Shown one piece after another: positions 1 through 8,162 of a stretch of 64,000 bases of DNA. Within the stretch, counting starts at the first letter, position 1. The number at the start of each line of letters is the position of its first letter. The notes beneath the pieces were generated by a model. The model saw only the letters and a list, made by a program, of their open reading frames with translations. It was not told the origin of the DNA and made no database searches. This DNA comes from Rhizobium sp. Leaf262 (GTDB lineage: Bacteria > Pseudomonadota > Alphaproteobacteria > Rhizobiales > Rhizobiaceae): NCBI RefSeq assembly GCF_001422245.1, contig NZ_LMMM01000018.1:63088-127087 (forward strand), given 5' to 3'. The position numbers were made by a program, and so were the translations under genes.

Positions 1-32
1 CTGATTTCATCGCCTGGGGCGCCGCTCCCTAA
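1..32 (+). CDS. 3' end of an upstream gene (partial, tentative)
   Basis: Frame 3 reads D-F-I-A-W-G-A-A-P and stops with TAA at 30-32. Only about ten codons are visible, so family assignment is not possible. In Rhizobiales the DUF2793 gene that follows often lies beside the large GTA/phage baseplate gene, so this could be its C-terminus. That is inference from context only. Confidence 0.3.
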   Translation, partial: DFIAWGAAP

Positions 33-132
33 GGTTGATCGGACAGATCCACACCGACAGAAATTATTTTCATTTTTTTCTCAATGGTCCTCCGCATGGC
101 CGCACAATCTCCGACGCAACGGAGACCGAGAC

Positions 133-1173
133 ATGACGGAACAGACAACGAGACTGGAACTGCCCTATATTCTGCCCTCTCAGGCGCAGAAACACGTCAC
201 TCACAATCAAGCACTGCAAAGACTGGATGCCATCACCCAGATGGTCATCCTCAGTGAGCGCGCAACGGCACCACAGACATCCGATGAGGGAGATTGCTTC
301 CTCATCGCGCAGGCAGCAACCGGAGACTGGGCCGGGAAAAGCGGCAGGCTGGCCTTCCGACAGGATGACGGGTGGACCTACATATCTCCCAGAGAAGGGT
401 GGCTTGCATGGTTTGCGGAAGCCTCGAATCTCAAACTTTTGCAGAACGGCACATGGAAAGCCGTTCCGCTTCCCGAAAACGCAAGTTTCGGGCAGATGGG
501 CGTGAATGCCACGGCAGACGCATCCAATCGGCTCGTCGTCTCCTCCACAGCCAGCCTGTTTACCCATGCGCCCGCCGGTGGCGGTCATCAGATCAAGGTC
601 AACAAGGCTGCAGCTGCTGATACGGCCACCCTGCTCTTCCAGTCCGGCTGGGGCGGACGCGCGGAGATGGGGCTGGCCGGAAACGACAGTTTCTCGATCA
701 AGACCAGTGCCGATGGCGCGACATGGACGACGGCGCTGTCGATTTCGGAGGCCGGACAGGTTTCGACGCCCTCAAAACCGGTTGTACGCGCCGGGAGAGC
801 GGCAGGCAATGTTTCGCACGTTGCCGGATCGGTCTCGGGCTTCACGAACCTTGCTGTCAAACAGGGTGGATTTGCCTTGGGCAACGTCGTCAGCGACACA
901 TTGAAAGAACTGGTCATTCCCGCGACCGGCCTTTACTCGGTAGCCATGTCCCTTGCCGTTGTATCCTCTTCGGGCCACGCGGTTGCGATCAGGCTGAATG
1001 GCACCACGAGTTCCTTTGCGCTGACCGGTACATCAGCATCGGCAGGGAATTTCCAGTCGGCAAACTTCATTATGGCACTCAACGCCAACGACCGCATATC
1101 CCTTGCCCATACCGGCACATGCCAGCTCTCCTATGGTGACGGCAAGACGGAACTGTCTCTGACGATGCTCTGA
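133..1173 (+). CDS. DUF2793 domain protein, phage/GTA-type
   Basis: A 346-residue protein of unknown role. The N-terminal ~120 residues have the DUF2793 look: an L-P-Y-I-L-P-S-Q-A-Q-K-H-V-T-H-N start, then a repeat-poor beta-rich stretch with W-A-G-K and G-W-T-Y-I-S-P-R-E-G-W. DUF2793 proteins are found in prophages and gene transfer agent clusters of alphaproteobacteria, usually near tail genes. The C-terminal ~130 residues are glycine/serine/threonine rich and beta-like, resembling tail-fibre or C1q-like modules. There is no signal peptide. It is preceded by the possible end of another gene and followed by an AT-rich spacer. The family call is good; function and activity are not known. Confidence 0.75.
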   Translation: MTEQTTRLELPYILPSQAQKHVTHNQALQRLDAITQMVILSERATAPQTSDEGDCFLIAQAATGDWAGKSGRLAFRQDDGWTYISPREGWLAWFAEASNLKLLQNGTWKAVPLPENASFGQMGVNATADASNRLVVSSTASLFTHAPAGGGHQIKVNKAAAADTATLLFQSGWGGRAEMGLAGNDSFSIKTSADGATWTTALSISEAGQVSTPSKPVVRAGRAAGNVSHVAGSVSGFTNLAVKQGGFALGNVVSDTLKELVIPATGLYSVAMSLAVVSSSGHAVAIRLNGTTSSFALTGTSASAGNFQSANFIMALNANDRISLAHTGTCQLSYGDGKTELSLTML

Positions 1174-1508
1174 ACGGTTCGCGACCTTGCCCGTCACCGG
1201 CTATAGGTCGGTGGCGGGCAAACGCCACCAAGGATGGGTAATCGATACGAAATAAAACGACGAAAAAGGCTAAATGCCAGCCGGACGCGAATATTATGAA
1301 ATTCCGATATGAATATATTTCACAGAAAATGGCATAAAAAACGACAAATCGAATTTTTCTTTTCGGCACAAGAATCCAGCAAAGCTCGAACAAATCGGGC
1401 GAAACCATTCAAATTCTTAATAAATTGTCTCTGACTGCTTAGGTAATTTTTAAAGGTACGGTCCTAAAGTGCGTCTGCATATGGTCTTGAGTTTGTGTAG
1501 AGTGTCCA
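1174..1508. other. Intergenic region upstream of sciP
   Basis: 335 bp without a gene. It becomes AT-rich from about 1240. It holds one GANTC (GAATC at 1372-1376, the CcrM methylation target) and a TTAATAAATTG stretch near 1417 that only half resembles a CtrA site. It presumably carries the sciP promoter. No convincing terminator hairpin was seen after the DUF2793 gene. Confidence 0.5.
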
Positions 1509-1784
1509 ATGACCGAAATGATACGCCCACGAGTTAAATATGTCATCGGCCCCGATGGCAGCCCTCTGACGATTGCCGACCTGCCTCCTGCGGACACGCG
1601 CCGCTGGGTCATTCGTCGAAAGGCAGAGGTTGTCGCCGCGGTACGAGGAGGACTATTGAGCCTCGAGGAAGCCTGCGAACGATACACGCTGACAGTCGAG
1701 GAATTCCTCTCCTGGCAGTCTTCCATCAGCGACCACGGCCTTGCAGGTCTGCGCACCACGCGTATCCAGCAATACCGCCACTAG
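1509..1784 (+). CDS. sciP: CtrA inhibitor SciP (DUF1153)
   Basis: A 91-residue protein matching SciP in length and in the conserved core (Y-V-I-G-P-D-G-S-P-L-T, L-P-P-A-D-T-R-R-W-V, then a helix-turn-helix-like region with L-S-L-E-E-A-C). In Caulobacter SciP binds DNA-bound CtrA and stops it recruiting RNA polymerase, limiting CtrA-activated transcription to part of the cell cycle. It is a cytoplasmic DNA-associated protein. ctrA itself lies 1.5 kb downstream and chpT 3.5 kb downstream, so the regulator and its target are neighbours. It sits alone, with a spacer on both sides. The family call is firm; that it acts the same way here is inferred. Confidence 0.93.
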   Translation: MTEMIRPRVKYVIGPDGSPLTIADLPPADTRRWVIRRKAEVVAAVRGGLLSLEEACERYTLTVEEFLSWQSSISDHGLAGLRTTRIQQYRH

Positions 1785-1979
1785 TTTGAGCTTTCCCCCT
1801 TCGGGAATTGCACGAATGGATGAAGCGTCACCATCCCCCGTTTTCGGGATGAGTGGCGCTGATTCGTTTTATGCGCCGAATTCGCGCTAGCGTCCAGTGA
1901 CGCCGCGTTCACACGTCAGGCCATTTCCTTTTCCCCGCGACATTCTAGAGTGATGCTAAACGCAACGGGGTTGAGACAC

Positions 1980-2261
1980 ATGCAGATTTCCGCTTCAGAG
2001 ACCGGCTCCAAGGGCCGATATGCCGCAACGCTCGACGGTCACGTCGGCGAAATGACCTATTCCCGCACATCGCCGAAACTCATCATCATCGATCATACCG
2101 GCGTGCCGGATGCGTTGCGGGGCAAGGGCGTGGGTCAGGCGCTCGCCGCTTTTGCCGTTGAGGCAGCGCGTGAGGGAGGCTGGAAAATCATGCCGCTTTG
2201 CCCGTTCTTCAAGGCTCAGTCGCTGAAACACCCCGAGTGGTCCGACGTCATTTCCAACTGA
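1980..2261 (+). CDS. Small GNAT-like N-acetyltransferase (YidJ/Gtn-type)
   Basis: A 93-residue minimal GNAT-fold protein. It has the acetyl-CoA loop R-G-K-G-V-G-Q-A-L preceded by I-I-D-H-T-G-V-P-D-A-L, and ends in the C-P-F-F-K-A-Q-S-L-K-H-P-E-W signature of the single-domain GCN5-related family (bacterial YjdJ-like, COG2388). The substrate is unknown. ATG at 1980 is preferred over 1950 because it aligns with the family start and has a G-rich stretch about 8 nt upstream. It stands alone and is followed by a rho-independent terminator. Confidence 0.85.
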   Translation: MQISASETGSKGRYAATLDGHVGEMTYSRTSPKLIIIDHTGVPDALRGKGVGQALAAFAVEAAREGGWKIMPLCPFFKAQSLKHPEWSDVISN

Positions 2262-2283
2262 CAATCCTTCCAATCCATAAGTC

Positions 2284-2313
2284 AAAAAACCGCCCGAAAA
2301 ATCGGACGGTTTT
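2284..2313 (+). terminator. Rho-independent terminator after the GNAT gene
   Basis: Inverted repeat with arms ACCGCCCGA and TCGGACGGT (one mismatch), an A-rich loop and a following T-run. It lies 23 bp past the stop codon. Confidence 0.75.
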
Positions 2314-2456
2314 CAAATTTCGCTGTGAACCTATGGTGTCGGTGAGGCCTTACCCACCGGTGGCGACCGACAGGCCATGACGTCACGTCATTGAAAGCAG
2401 CCTCCTGATCCACTGGCCACCGTCAATGAGGACGTGTCTTTCCTGCCTTTTAAACG

Positions 2457-2807
2457 TCAGGCGCGGGCCCGTACCGCAACATCACGATTTTCAAGAGCGG
2501 CGGCTCTTTCATACTCGGCCTGAACTTCTTCCAGAACCGCTTCTGCCGCTTCTTCCTGCATCTTCAATTCCCTGATGGAGACCTGAAGATTATCCGCACG
2601 CTGACGTGCCGCTTTCGCAAAAGTCGGATAGGCGAAATGCGTCGGATCGGTGATTCCCGATTTGCTCTCCTCCAGAGAAATCTGATGGACCAACTCCTTG
2701 GCCATTCGTTCGAATTCGGACATCATCATCTGCAATTGCTGCAACTGACGACGTTTTTCGTTGACCTGAAATTCCTTCAGGCGAACTAGGCTGTCACGCG
2801 ACTTCAT
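2457..2807 (-). CDS. fliJ: FliJ-like flagellar export protein
   Basis: A 116-residue, almost wholly alpha-helical coiled-coil protein (K-S-R-D-S-L-V-R-L-K-E-F-Q-V-N-E-K-R-R-Q-L at the N-terminus, heptads throughout). Length and composition match FliJ, the coiled-coil stalk or escort chaperone of the flagellar type III export ATPase FliI. In Brucella and Agrobacterium a fliJ gene sits divergently next to ctrA, as here. ATG 2807 is chosen because GGAG at 2817-2820 is 9 nt upstream; a TTG at 2813 would be too close. It shares its upstream region with ctrA, which contains a CtrA-like site. The rest of the flagellar cluster is not in the window. Confidence 0.78.
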   Translation of the reverse strand: MKSRDSLVRLKEFQVNEKRRQLQQLQMMMSEFERMAKELVHQISLEESKSGITDPTHFAYPTFAKAARQRADNLQVSIRELKMQEEAAEAVLEEVQAEYERAAALENRDVAVRARA

Positions 2808-2922
2808 ACGCAATACTCCGTGGATAGCGAGACCCCGGTCATAACTGGAACCGACCCTTCACCCCGGCATGTGCCGGAATGATTCTGAAAAGTTACCCGA
2901 CGTTAATAAAAAATTGGCGTCG

Positions 2923-2937
2923 TTAACCTTTCGTTTA
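2923..2937. promoter_or_regulatory. Candidate CtrA binding site (fliJ side)
   Basis: TTAA, seven bases, TTTA: one mismatch to the TTAA-N7-TTAA consensus. It lies about 115 bp upstream of the fliJ start codon on the other strand. Confidence 0.5.
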
Positions 2938-3016
2938 CGGGCATCGTTAATGATAAGGCAGATCATTTAAAGGTCGGTAAACGCCAAGTCCGAAAAACAC
3001 GGATACGACGATGTAG

Positions 3017-3080
3017 GAGTCGATTGAGTCACTTAGCGGGATTTGTTCACGTTATGATTCAAGTTTGGTGATGCGGATTC
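3017..3080. promoter_or_regulatory. Cluster of four GANTC (CcrM) sites
   Basis: GAGTC at 3017 and 3026, GATTC at 3056 and 3076. GANTC is expected about once per 256 bp, so four in 64 bp is dense. It is placed 170-235 bp before the ctrA start. Confidence 0.75.
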
Positions 3081-3142
3081 ATGTTTGATAACAGCAAGCT
3101 GGAACCATTATTTAATAAATTCTCCGCACCTTGCCAAAGGTA

Positions 3143-3158
3143 ATTAGAATTTGTTAAC
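3143..3158. promoter_or_regulatory. Candidate CtrA autoregulatory site
   Basis: ATTA, seven bases, TTAAC, one mismatch to consensus, 93 bp upstream of the ctrA ATG. Confidence 0.5.
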
Positions 3159-3250
3159 CATTTGGTGGCAGCCTGCAAATCAGGCAACGACTGGATCCGT
3201 ATCGCGCAAAGGGCAATCATTTACCTTCCGCGGCGGCAAAGGGGATAATT

Positions 3251-3955
3251 ATGCGGGTTCTACTAATCGAAGACGACAGCGCGACAGCTCAGAGCATTGA
3301 GTTGATGCTGAAGTCGGAAAGTTTCAATGTCTATACGACCGACCTCGGAGAGGAAGGCGTAGACCTTGGAAAGCTCTACGATTACGACATCATTCTGCTC
3401 GACCTTAACCTCCCCGACATGTCGGGTTACGAGGTTCTGAGAACGCTTCGCCTGTCCAAGGTAAAGACGCCGATCCTGATTCTTTCAGGCATGGCGGGTA
3501 TCGAAGACAAGGTTCGCGGCCTCGGTTTCGGCGCAGACGACTACATGACGAAGCCTTTCCACAAGGATGAACTCGTCGCTCGCATTCACGCCATCGTGCG
3601 TCGCTCCAAGGGCCATGCCCAGTCGGTCATCTCGACGGGCGAACTGATCGTCAATCTGGATGCAAAGACGGTCGAAGTCGGCGGTCAGCGCGTTCACCTG
3701 ACGGGCAAGGAATACCAGATGCTCGAGCTGCTTTCGCTGCGCAAGGGCACCACGCTCACCAAGGAAATGTTCCTCAACCACCTCTACGGCGGCATGGACG
3801 AGCCTGAACTGAAGATCATCGACGTTTTCATCTGCAAGCTGCGCAAGAAGCTCGCAAATGCTGCAGGCGGCGCGAACTACATCGAAACCGTCTGGGGCCG
3901 TGGCTACGTTCTTCGCGAGCCGGATGGCGCGACGGAATTCCTCGAAACCGCCTGA
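3251..3955 (+). CDS. ctrA: Cell-cycle master response regulator CtrA
   Basis: A 234-residue OmpR-type response regulator. The receiver spans ~1-118 with acidic pocket E7-D8-D9, phosphoacceptor D51 ([10 protein letters not shown]) and the T-K-P-F lysine. The C-terminal winged helix (~125-230) has the CtrA-typical [11 protein letters not shown] and [14 protein letters not shown]. Phosphorylated CtrA controls flagellar, pilus, envelope and division genes and, in some species, replication. Phosphate arrives from CckA through ChpT, encoded 1.3 kb downstream, and SciP upstream restrains it. The promoter region has clustered GANTC sites and CtrA-like boxes, and a strong terminator follows the gene. 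Confidence 0.97.
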   Translation: MRVLLIEDDSATAQSIELMLKSESFNVYTTDLGEEGVDLGKLYDYDIILLDLNLPDMSGYEVLRTLRLSKVKTPILILSGMAGIEDKVRGLGFGADDYMTKPFHKDELVARIHAIVRRSKGHAQSVISTGELIVNLDAKTVEVGGQRVHLTGKEYQMLELLSLRKGTTLTKEMFLNHLYGGMDEPELKIIDVFICKLRKKLANAAGGANYIETVWGRGYVLREPDGATEFLETA

Positions 3956-3981
3956 TATCCTCCCAAGCATACCCGCTAACG

Positions 3982-4011
3982 AAAAAACCGCCCTCCTCCG
4001 GCGGTTTTTTT
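3982..4011 (+). terminator. Terminator after ctrA
   Basis: Perfect 11-bp arms (AAAAAACCGCC / GGCGGTTTTTT) with a 7-nt loop and a T-run. The A-run on the other side makes it bidirectional, so it could also serve the converging gene at 4061. Confidence 0.88.
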
Positions 4012-4060
4012 GTGTTCGCCTGCAGGATTTGGCGATCCCTCCGTGTACAGCGCACACTCA

Positions 4061-4615
4061 TCAATGAGTGCGATGGTGCTCTGCCGTGTTCTGAACCATT
4101 TGGAACACGCGAGGTGCATCAACGATGGCAATGAACTGCGGAACAGGATCGAGTGACGGCACCCAGATCGACAGTCCAGAATTTCCAGTGAACGAACGCG
4201 CCGCTCCAAACCGGATCGTGCCACGCCCGTCTCTGCGCTCTGTCAGGTGTATGTCCGGCAATTGAGCCAGACCGACCGCCGTGAATTTTCTGAATGGTCG
4301 CGATTGGGACACAAGGACACGTCTGTCGGTCAACGCATAGATCGTGGCCTTTCGCACCCACGCATCGAACCAAAACCGCCCGACAACCATGAACAGGCCG
4401 ACGCAAACGAAAATTGAGCCGAATAAAATGAAAAAGGGCGGCGCATTCGTGTTGAGAGCGGAAACCGTCCAGTAAATGGCAAAGCCGCACCACAAAAGAG
4501 TGAACGGAATGAGCAAACCATCGAGCGGCTGAAAGATCACGCCCTGTCCCGGTCGGCCTGACCACATGATTCGCTCCTGCGGCAAAAGCTGTGACCTGAA
4601 AATCTCGTCCTGCAT
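4061..4615 (-). CDS. Two-TM protein with PH-like (bPH) domain, unknown function
   Basis: A 184-residue protein. It begins L-L-P-Q-E-R-I-M-W-S-G-R-P, a motif typical of bacterial PH-domain membrane proteins. Two hydrophobic segments at ~32-52 and ~60-80 are followed by A-T-I-Y-A-L-T-D-R-R-V-L-V, the first strands of the bPH domain, which fills the C-terminal half. There are no catalytic residues. It is likely an inner-membrane protein with a cytoplasmic PH-like domain. It converges on ctrA and shares its terminator region. The role is unknown. Confidence 0.7.
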   Translation of the reverse strand: MQDEIFRSQLLPQERIMWSGRPGQGVIFQPLDGLLIPFTLLWCGFAIYWTVSALNTNAPPFFILFGSIFVCVGLFMVVGRFWFDAWVRKATIYALTDRRVLVSQSRPFRKFTAVGLAQLPDIHLTERRDGRGTIRFGAARSFTGNSGLSIWVPSLDPVPQFIAIVDAPRVFQMVQNTAEHHRTH

Positions 4616-4730
4616 TGAAATATCCTACCTGCAATCTGATTGATAAAATACATGCAATAATTGCAAATTGAAGACGAAAATCCTATTCAGCGAGCAATTG
4701 CTCGATCTATCATGCTTCAGGGTTGCCAGA

Positions 4731-5240
4731 ATGTTGTTCAGAAATGCCGCGCCCACCGATGCCTCCAGCCTCGCGGTCCTATCCATGGAGGTCTGGGTCG
4801 GCACCTACCTGCGCGAAGGCGTGAACGCGTTTTTTGCCGATTACGCGCTTTCCGAATTCACCGCCGCTACGTTCGGGGCGATCATCGCAAATGATGACGA
4901 GCACATCATCGTTTCGGAAAACGAAGACGGTATTGATGGCTTTATCCGACTGTCCGTTAACAGTGCGGCACCGGTTGAGTGCTGCTCAACTACGGAAATC
5001 AAAACGCTTTATATCCAGCCACGACATCACGGCAAGGGACTCGGAAAAGGTCTTCTGGATGAGGGGCTTGGCCAATGCGCAGAAATGGGCATCAACTCGG
5101 TCTGGCTCACGGTAAATTCGCAAAACACGTCAGCGCTTGCATTTTATTCGGCGGTCGATTTCGAGACGATCGGCCAGACGCATTTTCGCATTGGAGACCA
5201 GACCTATCTCAACGAAGTGCTACGGCTTCAGATCGCCTGA
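4731..5240 (+). CDS. GNAT family N-acetyltransferase
   Basis: A 169-residue GNAT protein starting R-N-A-A-P-T-D-A. It has the acetyl-CoA motif A: I-Q-P-R-H-H-G-K-G-L-G-K-G-L (Q/RxxGxG/A), followed by W-L-T-V-N-S-Q-N-T-S-A-L-A-F-Y, the conserved N..A..F-Y of motif B. The substrate cannot be read. ATG 4731 (after AGGG about 11 nt upstream) begins the fold exactly; a longer form from 4668 would add 21 unconserved residues. It is followed by a hairpin terminator and converges on chpT. Confidence 0.85.
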   Translation: MLFRNAAPTDASSLAVLSMEVWVGTYLREGVNAFFADYALSEFTAATFGAIIANDDEHIIVSENEDGIDGFIRLSVNSAAPVECCSTTEIKTLYIQPRHHGKGLGKGLLDEGLGQCAEMGINSVWLTVNSQNTSALAFYSAVDFETIGQTHFRIGDQTYLNEVLRLQIA

Positions 5241-5250
5241 GGCCATGCGG

Positions 5251-5280
5251 AAACGGGCCGCCACAGGGGAAGCCCGTTTT
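5251..5280 (+). terminator. Terminator between the GNAT gene and chpT
   Basis: Arms AAACGGGC and GCCCGTTT around a 13-nt loop, with flanking T and A runs. Probably bidirectional for the two converging genes. Confidence 0.65.
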
Positions 5281-5300
5281 CATGCGTTCCGATTTTCGAA

Positions 5301-5951
5301 TCAGGCCGCTTCGGCCATCGTCGCGGTGAACACGATGCGATCTTCGTGCACTTCGTGCGCGATCTTCATGCCGGCCTCTTCGGCCATTAGCAGCGTGTAG
5401 TATGGCTGGACGGAATGGGCGTCGATCGCCTCTTCTTCCGTGCCTTCCAGAAGTGCTGCGAACTTGGCCGGGAGGCGCATCATGCGGCCTTTGACGGTGA
5501 TTTCAAAGCGCGCGTCCGTTTCCGGATTTTCGAGGACGATATCGACATTTCCGCCGCGCGGAATGGCGCTGTAGGCAACGAGGAACAGGTTGAGCAGCAG
5601 CTTGACCCGGTTTTTCGGAATGATGGCGCGCGGTCCGTTCCAGCTGACCTCCGCCTTCTTCTCGGCCGCCGCAAAATCCTTCGCAGCCTTTTCAGCCTCA
5701 CCCGTGTCGATGGAGGCACCGGCAGAACCCGATGCACCGAAGGCCAGGCGGGCGAATTTGAGACGGACGGAAGCGTTGAGCGCGGAGGTGCGGATCAGGT
5801 CCAGCGCGTCTTCATCCGAACCACCTTCGTCGAGAAGCTCCAGCCCGTTGTTGATGGCACCCACCGGCGAAATGACATCATGGCACACGCGACTGCACAG
5901 AAGCGCCGCCAGATCGGGGCCTGATAGCGTCAGGTTAGGTTTGCTCGTCAT
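5301..5951 (-). CDS. chpT: Histidine phosphotransferase ChpT
   Basis: A 216-residue protein of the ChpT family. The phosphorylated histidine is H24 in C-H-D-V-I-S-P-V-G-A-I-N-N-G-L-E-L-L, within the N-terminal DHp-like helices (~10-80). The C-terminal part (~95-210) is the degenerate, non-ATP-binding CA-like fold (L-L-L-N-L-F-L-V-A-Y-S-A-I-P-R-G-G). ChpT moves phosphate from CckA to CtrA and CpdR in the cytoplasm. GGAGAG lies about 6 nt upstream of the ATG. It is divergent from eipA, sharing a 154-bp control region with a CtrA-like box, and is only 1.3 kb from ctrA. Confidence 0.93.
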   Translation of the reverse strand: MTSKPNLTLSGPDLAALLCSRVCHDVISPVGAINNGLELLDEGGSDEDALDLIRTSALNASVRLKFARLAFGASGSAGASIDTGEAEKAAKDFAAAEKKAEVSWNGPRAIIPKNRVKLLLNLFLVAYSAIPRGGNVDIVLENPETDARFEITVKGRMMRLPAKFAALLEGTEEEAIDAHSVQPYYTLLMAEEAGMKIAHEVHEDRIVFTATMAEAA

Positions 5952-6021
5952 AAAATTCTCTCCTGCGCAAGGCTGCGCGGACCGTGTGGAAGTTATTAAG
6001 CCATAATGACACCATATTTGG

Positions 6022-6036
6022 TAAACCGATTGTTAA
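6022..6036. promoter_or_regulatory. Candidate CtrA site between chpT and eipA
   Basis: TAAA, seven bases, TTAA: one mismatch to TTAA-N7-TTAA. It is 70 bp before the eipA start and about as far from the chpT start on the other strand. eipA of Brucella is reported to be under CtrA control, which agrees. Confidence 0.5.
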
Positions 6037-6105
6037 TATCATGGTTTCAAAATGCCAAATGTCTTAACAGGGCAAAACGAACGAAACAGACGGACGGAAT
6101 TGAAG

Positions 6106-6696
6106 ATGCGACTTACCGAACTCCGCACCATCGCACGCCTCGGACTGGTAAAGATTTTCGTGGTACTCGCGAGCCTTTGCGTGTCTGCTGCGCATGCCTC
6201 GGCCCAAAGCAGCGACCAATATTCCCTTCAGGAAATTGTCGACGCTGGACACGGCTTCTTCGGCGAAACCACCGGAGGACTTGCGAAGGTAGTGGAACGA
6301 GCCTTTCAGCAATATGGCCTGCCAAACGGCTATATTCTCGGACAGGAAGGTTCGGGCGCTTTCGTTGCTGGCCTGACCTATGGCGAAGGCCAACTCTACA
6401 CCAAGAACGCCGGGCAGCATCCGGTTTTCTGGCAGGGGCCGTCTCTCGGTCTCGATTATGGTGGTCAGGGCACACGCGCCATGATGCTGGTCTATAATCT
6501 GCCTGCGGTAAATTCGCTCTATCGTCGTTATGGCGGCGTCAGTGGTTCGGCCTTCATTGTCGCAGGCGTCGGCATGACCGTTTTGAAAAACAGCGACGTC
6601 ACGATTGCTCCGATCAGAACCGGTATCGGCGCACGCCTTGGCATCAATGTCGGCTATCTGAAGCTGACGCCACAGCCAACCTGGAACCCCTTCTGA
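6106..6696 (+). CDS. eipA: Envelope integrity protein EipA (DUF1134)
   Basis: A 196-residue DUF1134 protein. Residues 1-34 are an export signal (basic start, hydrophobic core, A-H-A-S-A-Q cleavage region). The conserved core Y-S-L-Q-E-I-V-D-A-G-H-G-F-F-G-E-T-T-G-G and G-L-D-Y-G-G-Q-G-T-R follows. In Brucella, EipA is a periplasmic beta-barrel-like protein needed for envelope integrity and linked to O-polysaccharide. ATG 6106 is preferred over 6052 because it gives a proper signal peptide. It is divergent from chpT, behind a candidate CtrA box. Confidence 0.88.
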   Translation: MRLTELRTIARLGLVKIFVVLASLCVSAAHASAQSSDQYSLQEIVDAGHGFFGETTGGLAKVVERAFQQYGLPNGYILGQEGSGAFVAGLTYGEGQLYTKNAGQHPVFWQGPSLGLDYGGQGTRAMMLVYNLPAVNSLYRRYGGVSGSAFIVAGVGMTVLKNSDVTIAPIRTGIGARLGINVGYLKLTPQPTWNPF

Positions 6697-6850
6697 TTCG
6701 CAATTCGGAAAAATCGGCGTAAACTCATGCCTTGACGGACTAAGGCCTGGCACAAGATTGGCGTGACACACATCGCGCCTGTGGAATAATCCGCGATACC
6801 AGCGACCTCGATGCGGTCACTTCATCGCATTTCGAGTGGAGACAACCTGC

Positions 6851-7957
6851 GTGATCGAGTACGCTCTTCTTTTCGGCCTGGGTTTTCTCTCTGCGATTTT
6901 GCTGGTTTCGCTGATGGCGCCGGCCATTCATCGCCGCATCGTCGTCTATACGGAAAAACGGCTGCGGGCGACGATGCCTATCAGCCCACAGGAAGTGCGC
7001 GCTCAGAAAGACATGGCACGCGCACTCTATGCTGCTGAAAACGCACGCACCCGACAGGAACTGGATTCCGAGCGCGAAAAAGCTCTCTCTTTAAAGTTCA
7101 GAAACGACAACGCCGTCAGCGATGCCAGCAAGCTTTTGGGCGAGACACGCGAACTGAAATCACAGCTCGAACAATTGATGCTGGAGACGAGCGACCTCCG
7201 CGCCAAGGCCCGTCGCCACGAAGATGCCGCAGCGCGTTTGAAAGCCGCCCTGAATGACGCGGAAGAAACCGCTTTGTCCCGTACGCAGGAAATTTCTGGC
7301 CTGACCAAGCGCGTCAGCGCCATCTCGCGTGAACTGGACGACCTCAAGATTACCTTGTCGGCTCGCGATATCGAGGTGGAACAGGCCAAGCACAAAACCG
7401 CTTCATGGCGCAAGGAGCGTGAAACGCTGACCAAAGAGCTGGAAGACGTGACGGCCAAAAACCGTGAAGCCGCGCAACAGATAACCCGCGACAGCCGCAA
7501 GATCGCGCGGCTTGAAGAACAGCTTGCCACCGAAGCCGCACGCAACGCCGATAATGAGACGCTGCTGGAGCGCCGCGCCCAGGATGTTGCACGGCTCAAG
7601 GAACGCATGTCCGCCAGCGAAGTCGCTGCGCCGGTGCAAAGCACGCTGGTCGCTCCTCCTCCGGAACCGGCGACCACGGTCACGGTCACGCCGGACGTGC
7701 TTGCTCGCGAGATCGAAGATATCCGCAATCAGGGCACGGCGCTGACGGAGCGGCTGCTCAACGGCAAGGGCAACGGAAACGACGAGGCGATTCGCCGCGA
7801 GATCGCGCAGATCGCCGCGCGGATGATCGCCTTGACGGCGGCTCAGGAGGGCAGCGCGTCACCCATTCCTGCGATGATCGCAAAAGCGACAGACGTGACG
7901 GGGCGAAAAAATCTGGCTAACCGCGCCAGCGACGCCATCTCGCAGGCGAGAAACTAA
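6851..7957 (+). CDS. Membrane-anchored coiled-coil protein, unknown function
   Basis: About 368 residues. It has one N-terminal transmembrane helix (L-L-F-G-L-G-F-L-S-A-I-L-L-V-S-L-M-A-P-A) followed by long charged heptad coiled coil over ~45-270, then a Pro/Val linker and a helical tail (I-R-R-E-I-A-Q-I-A-A-R-M-I-A-L-T-A-A-Q). Such a layout resembles RmuC-like or EzrA-like cytoplasmic coiled coils tethered to the inner membrane, but no enzymatic motif is seen. GTG 6851 is preferred because GGAG lies 9 nt upstream; an in-frame GTG at 6836 is possible. It lies downstream of eipA in the same direction. The function is unknown. Confidence 0.75.
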   Translation: MIEYALLFGLGFLSAILLVSLMAPAIHRRIVVYTEKRLRATMPISPQEVRAQKDMARALYAAENARTRQELDSEREKALSLKFRNDNAVSDASKLLGETRELKSQLEQLMLETSDLRAKARRHEDAAARLKAALNDAEETALSRTQEISGLTKRVSAISRELDDLKITLSARDIEVEQAKHKTASWRKERETLTKELEDVTAKNREAAQQITRDSRKIARLEEQLATEAARNADNETLLERRAQDVARLKERMSASEVAAPVQSTLVAPPPEPATTVTVTPDVLAREIEDIRNQGTALTERLLNGKGNGNDEAIRREIAQIAARMIALTAAQEGSASPIPAMIAKATDVTGRKNLANRASDAISQARN

Positions 7958-8162
7958 CCTCCCCTGCTCGCGCTCTTCAAAAAAATCGATAGATCGCATT
8001 AAAAATAAAGACCGATAAAATTGTAGCTATCGGTTTAAAGAGCCCGAAAAGACTGCCCCGTAATGTGATCGTCAATGGCGCCGAACAGAAATGGCACCGC
8101 AAACGACAACGAGCGGAAAGACCGGCGGCAAGCCGGCCATCGCAAAAAAACGGGGTATCGAT

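Larger units (their letters stand above)
2814..3250. promoter_or_regulatory. fliJ-ctrA divergent control region
   Basis: 437 bp, AT-rich, no gene. It contains five GANTC sites (2881-2885, 3017-3021, 3026-3030, 3056-3060, 3076-3080), four of them within 64 bp. It also has two CtrA-like boxes: TTAA-N7-TTTA at 2923-2937 and ATTA-N7-TTAAC at 3143-3158. This matches the known logic of alphaproteobacterial ctrA promoters, which are sensitive to CcrM methylation and autoregulated by CtrA. Motifs are seen; their function is inferred. Confidence 0.75.
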
